Assembly: GCA_030840545.1 (NCBI GenBank)
Contig: JAVEEH010000279.1
Coordinates: forward strand, 1-6,030
Reading direction: 5' to 3'
From: Frankiaceae bacterium
Lineage (GTDB): Bacteria; Actinomycetota; Actinomycetes; JAFAQI01
Length of the DNA: 6,030 nucleotides
The position numbers and the translations under genes are program-made. The notes under the pieces were generated by a model, which worked only from the letters and a program-made list of their open reading frames with translations, was not told where the DNA came from and ran no database searches. Below, one piece after another: positions 5,396 to 6,030 of this stretch (the stretch's first letter is position 1; the number at the start of each line of letters is the position of its first letter).

Positions 5396-6030
5396 TCAGA
5401 CCGGTGGCTCCAGCTCGAGACCGGCGGCGACCCGGTCCGGCGCCTCACCGCGCGCCGCCCGGCTGGATGCGGCTGCGGCTTCCCACCGGGCTTCGACCTT
5501 GCCGTAGCGCCAGAGGGCAACAGCCACCACCCAGACCACGACGAACGTGCCCACGATCCAGTAGCCGGCGGTGTTGAGGTCGAACCGACCGGCGAAGTCC
5601 CAGAATCCGCCGGCGAGACGCAGCTGGCCGGCGAGCACCTGGCAGAGCTCGAGCGTGCCGATGAAGAACGCCACCGCCACGGAGAGGCCGGTGATGGTGA
5701 CGTTGTAGTAGACCTTGCGCACCGGCTTGGAGAACGCCCAGCCGTAGGCGAAGTTCATGAACGACCCGTCGATGGTGTCGAGCAGGCTCATGCCGGCCGC
5801 GAACAGGATCGGCAGCGACAGCAGCGCCCAGAACGGAAGCCCTGCCGCGACCGACGAGCCGGCGATGACAAGGAACGCGATCTCGCTGACGGTGTCGAAA
5901 CCCAGCCCGAACAAGAACCCGAGCGGATACATCTTCCAGCTGGTGTCGATGCTGCGCGCGAGCGGACCGAAGAAGCGCATCATCAGGCCACGCTGCTGCA
6001 GCTGGCGCTCGAGCTCTTCGTCGACGTAGG
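5396..6030 (-). CDS. Nickel/cobalt transporter, NiCoT (HoxN/NixA) family (partial, 5' end outside window)
   Basis: The frame is open to the window edge: YVDEELERQLQQRGL precedes the in-frame ATG at 5983, so that ATG is internal and about 210 residues of the C-terminal part are visible. NiCoT proteins are secondary transporters in the cytoplasmic membrane that bring in Ni2+ and/or Co2+ with high affinity. Signatures, numbered from the internal Met, are LGFLFGLGFDTVSEIAFL (21-38), AAGMSLLDTIDGSFMNFAYGW (62-82, the GMxxxDTxDGxFM motif) and FFIGTLELCQVL (107-118), followed by a last hydrophobic segment at 141-158. The metal-selecting HX4DH motif of the second helix lies upstream and cannot be checked, so nickel versus cobalt preference is open. 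The C-terminus is a hydrophilic Ala/Glu/Arg-rich tail. It lies 41 bp before rhomboid-like B in the same direction. Shared transcription is possible, but no functional link is evident. Confidence 0.9.
   Translation of the reverse strand, partial: YVDEELERQLQQRGLMMRFFGPLARSIDTSWKMYPLGFLFGLGFDTVSEIAFLVIAGSSVAAGLPFWALLSLPILFAAGMSLLDTIDGSFMNFAYGWAFSKPVRKVYYNVTITGLSVAVAFFIGTLELCQVLAGQLRLAGGFWDFAGRFDLNTAGYWIVGTFVVVWVVAVALWRYGKVEARWEAAAASSRAARGEAPDRVAAGLELEPPV

Noticed and set aside
1..6030. tRNA, rRNA, CRISPR, insertion sequence or prophage content
   Set aside because: No cloverleaf-like segment, regularly spaced repeats, transposase motifs or terminal inverted repeats were found. The window is almost wholly filled by minus-strand genes.

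Overview
The window is GC-rich bacterial DNA with GTG starts, short or overlapping gene junctions and long meaningless open frames opposite the real genes. The protein families point to an actinomycete (Actinomycetota): a LysX/MprF-type lipid aminoacyltransferase, actinobacterial rhomboid-like membrane proteins and a short actinobacterial-type homogentisate dioxygenase. The genus cannot be fixed from the sequence.

Every supported gene lies on the minus strand, so transcription runs from high to low coordinates. In that order: the 3' two-thirds of a nickel/cobalt transporter of the NiCoT family (5396-6030, cut by the window edge); rhomboid-like membrane protein B (4734-5354); a 584-residue membrane protein with a C-terminal phosphatidylglycerol lysyltransferase-type domain (2983-4737); rhomboid-like membrane protein A (2327-2953), a paralogue of B; homogentisate 1,2-dioxygenase hmgA (1119-2312); a PAP2-superfamily membrane lipid phosphatase/transferase (90-920); and the first 31 codons of an exported protein (1-93), cut by the other edge.

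Junctions in the first block are tight: 41 bp, a 4-bp GTGA overlap, 29 bp and 14 bp. The transporter, rhomboid B, LysX-like gene, rhomboid A and hmgA could therefore be one transcription unit. The only sizeable non-coding stretch is about 198 bp between hmgA and the PAP2 gene. It holds three possible stem-loops just after hmgA and a compact cluster of small palindromes just before the PAP2 gene, as expected for a terminator/promoter boundary. The PAP2 gene and the exported-protein gene overlap by 4 bp and form a second unit.

The most unusual feature is the core rhomboid-like B, LysX-like, rhomboid-like A. Two full-length paralogues (about 98 of 206 positions identical by hand alignment, no gaps) bracket one lipid-modifying enzyme. 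Both keep a Ser and a His placed like a rhomboid catalytic dyad. The idea that they work with the lipid aminoacyltransferase is inference from gene order. hmgA (tyrosine/phenylalanine catabolism) has no obvious functional link to this membrane block and may simply share its transcript. No RNA genes, insertion sequences, CRISPR arrays or prophage genes were seen.
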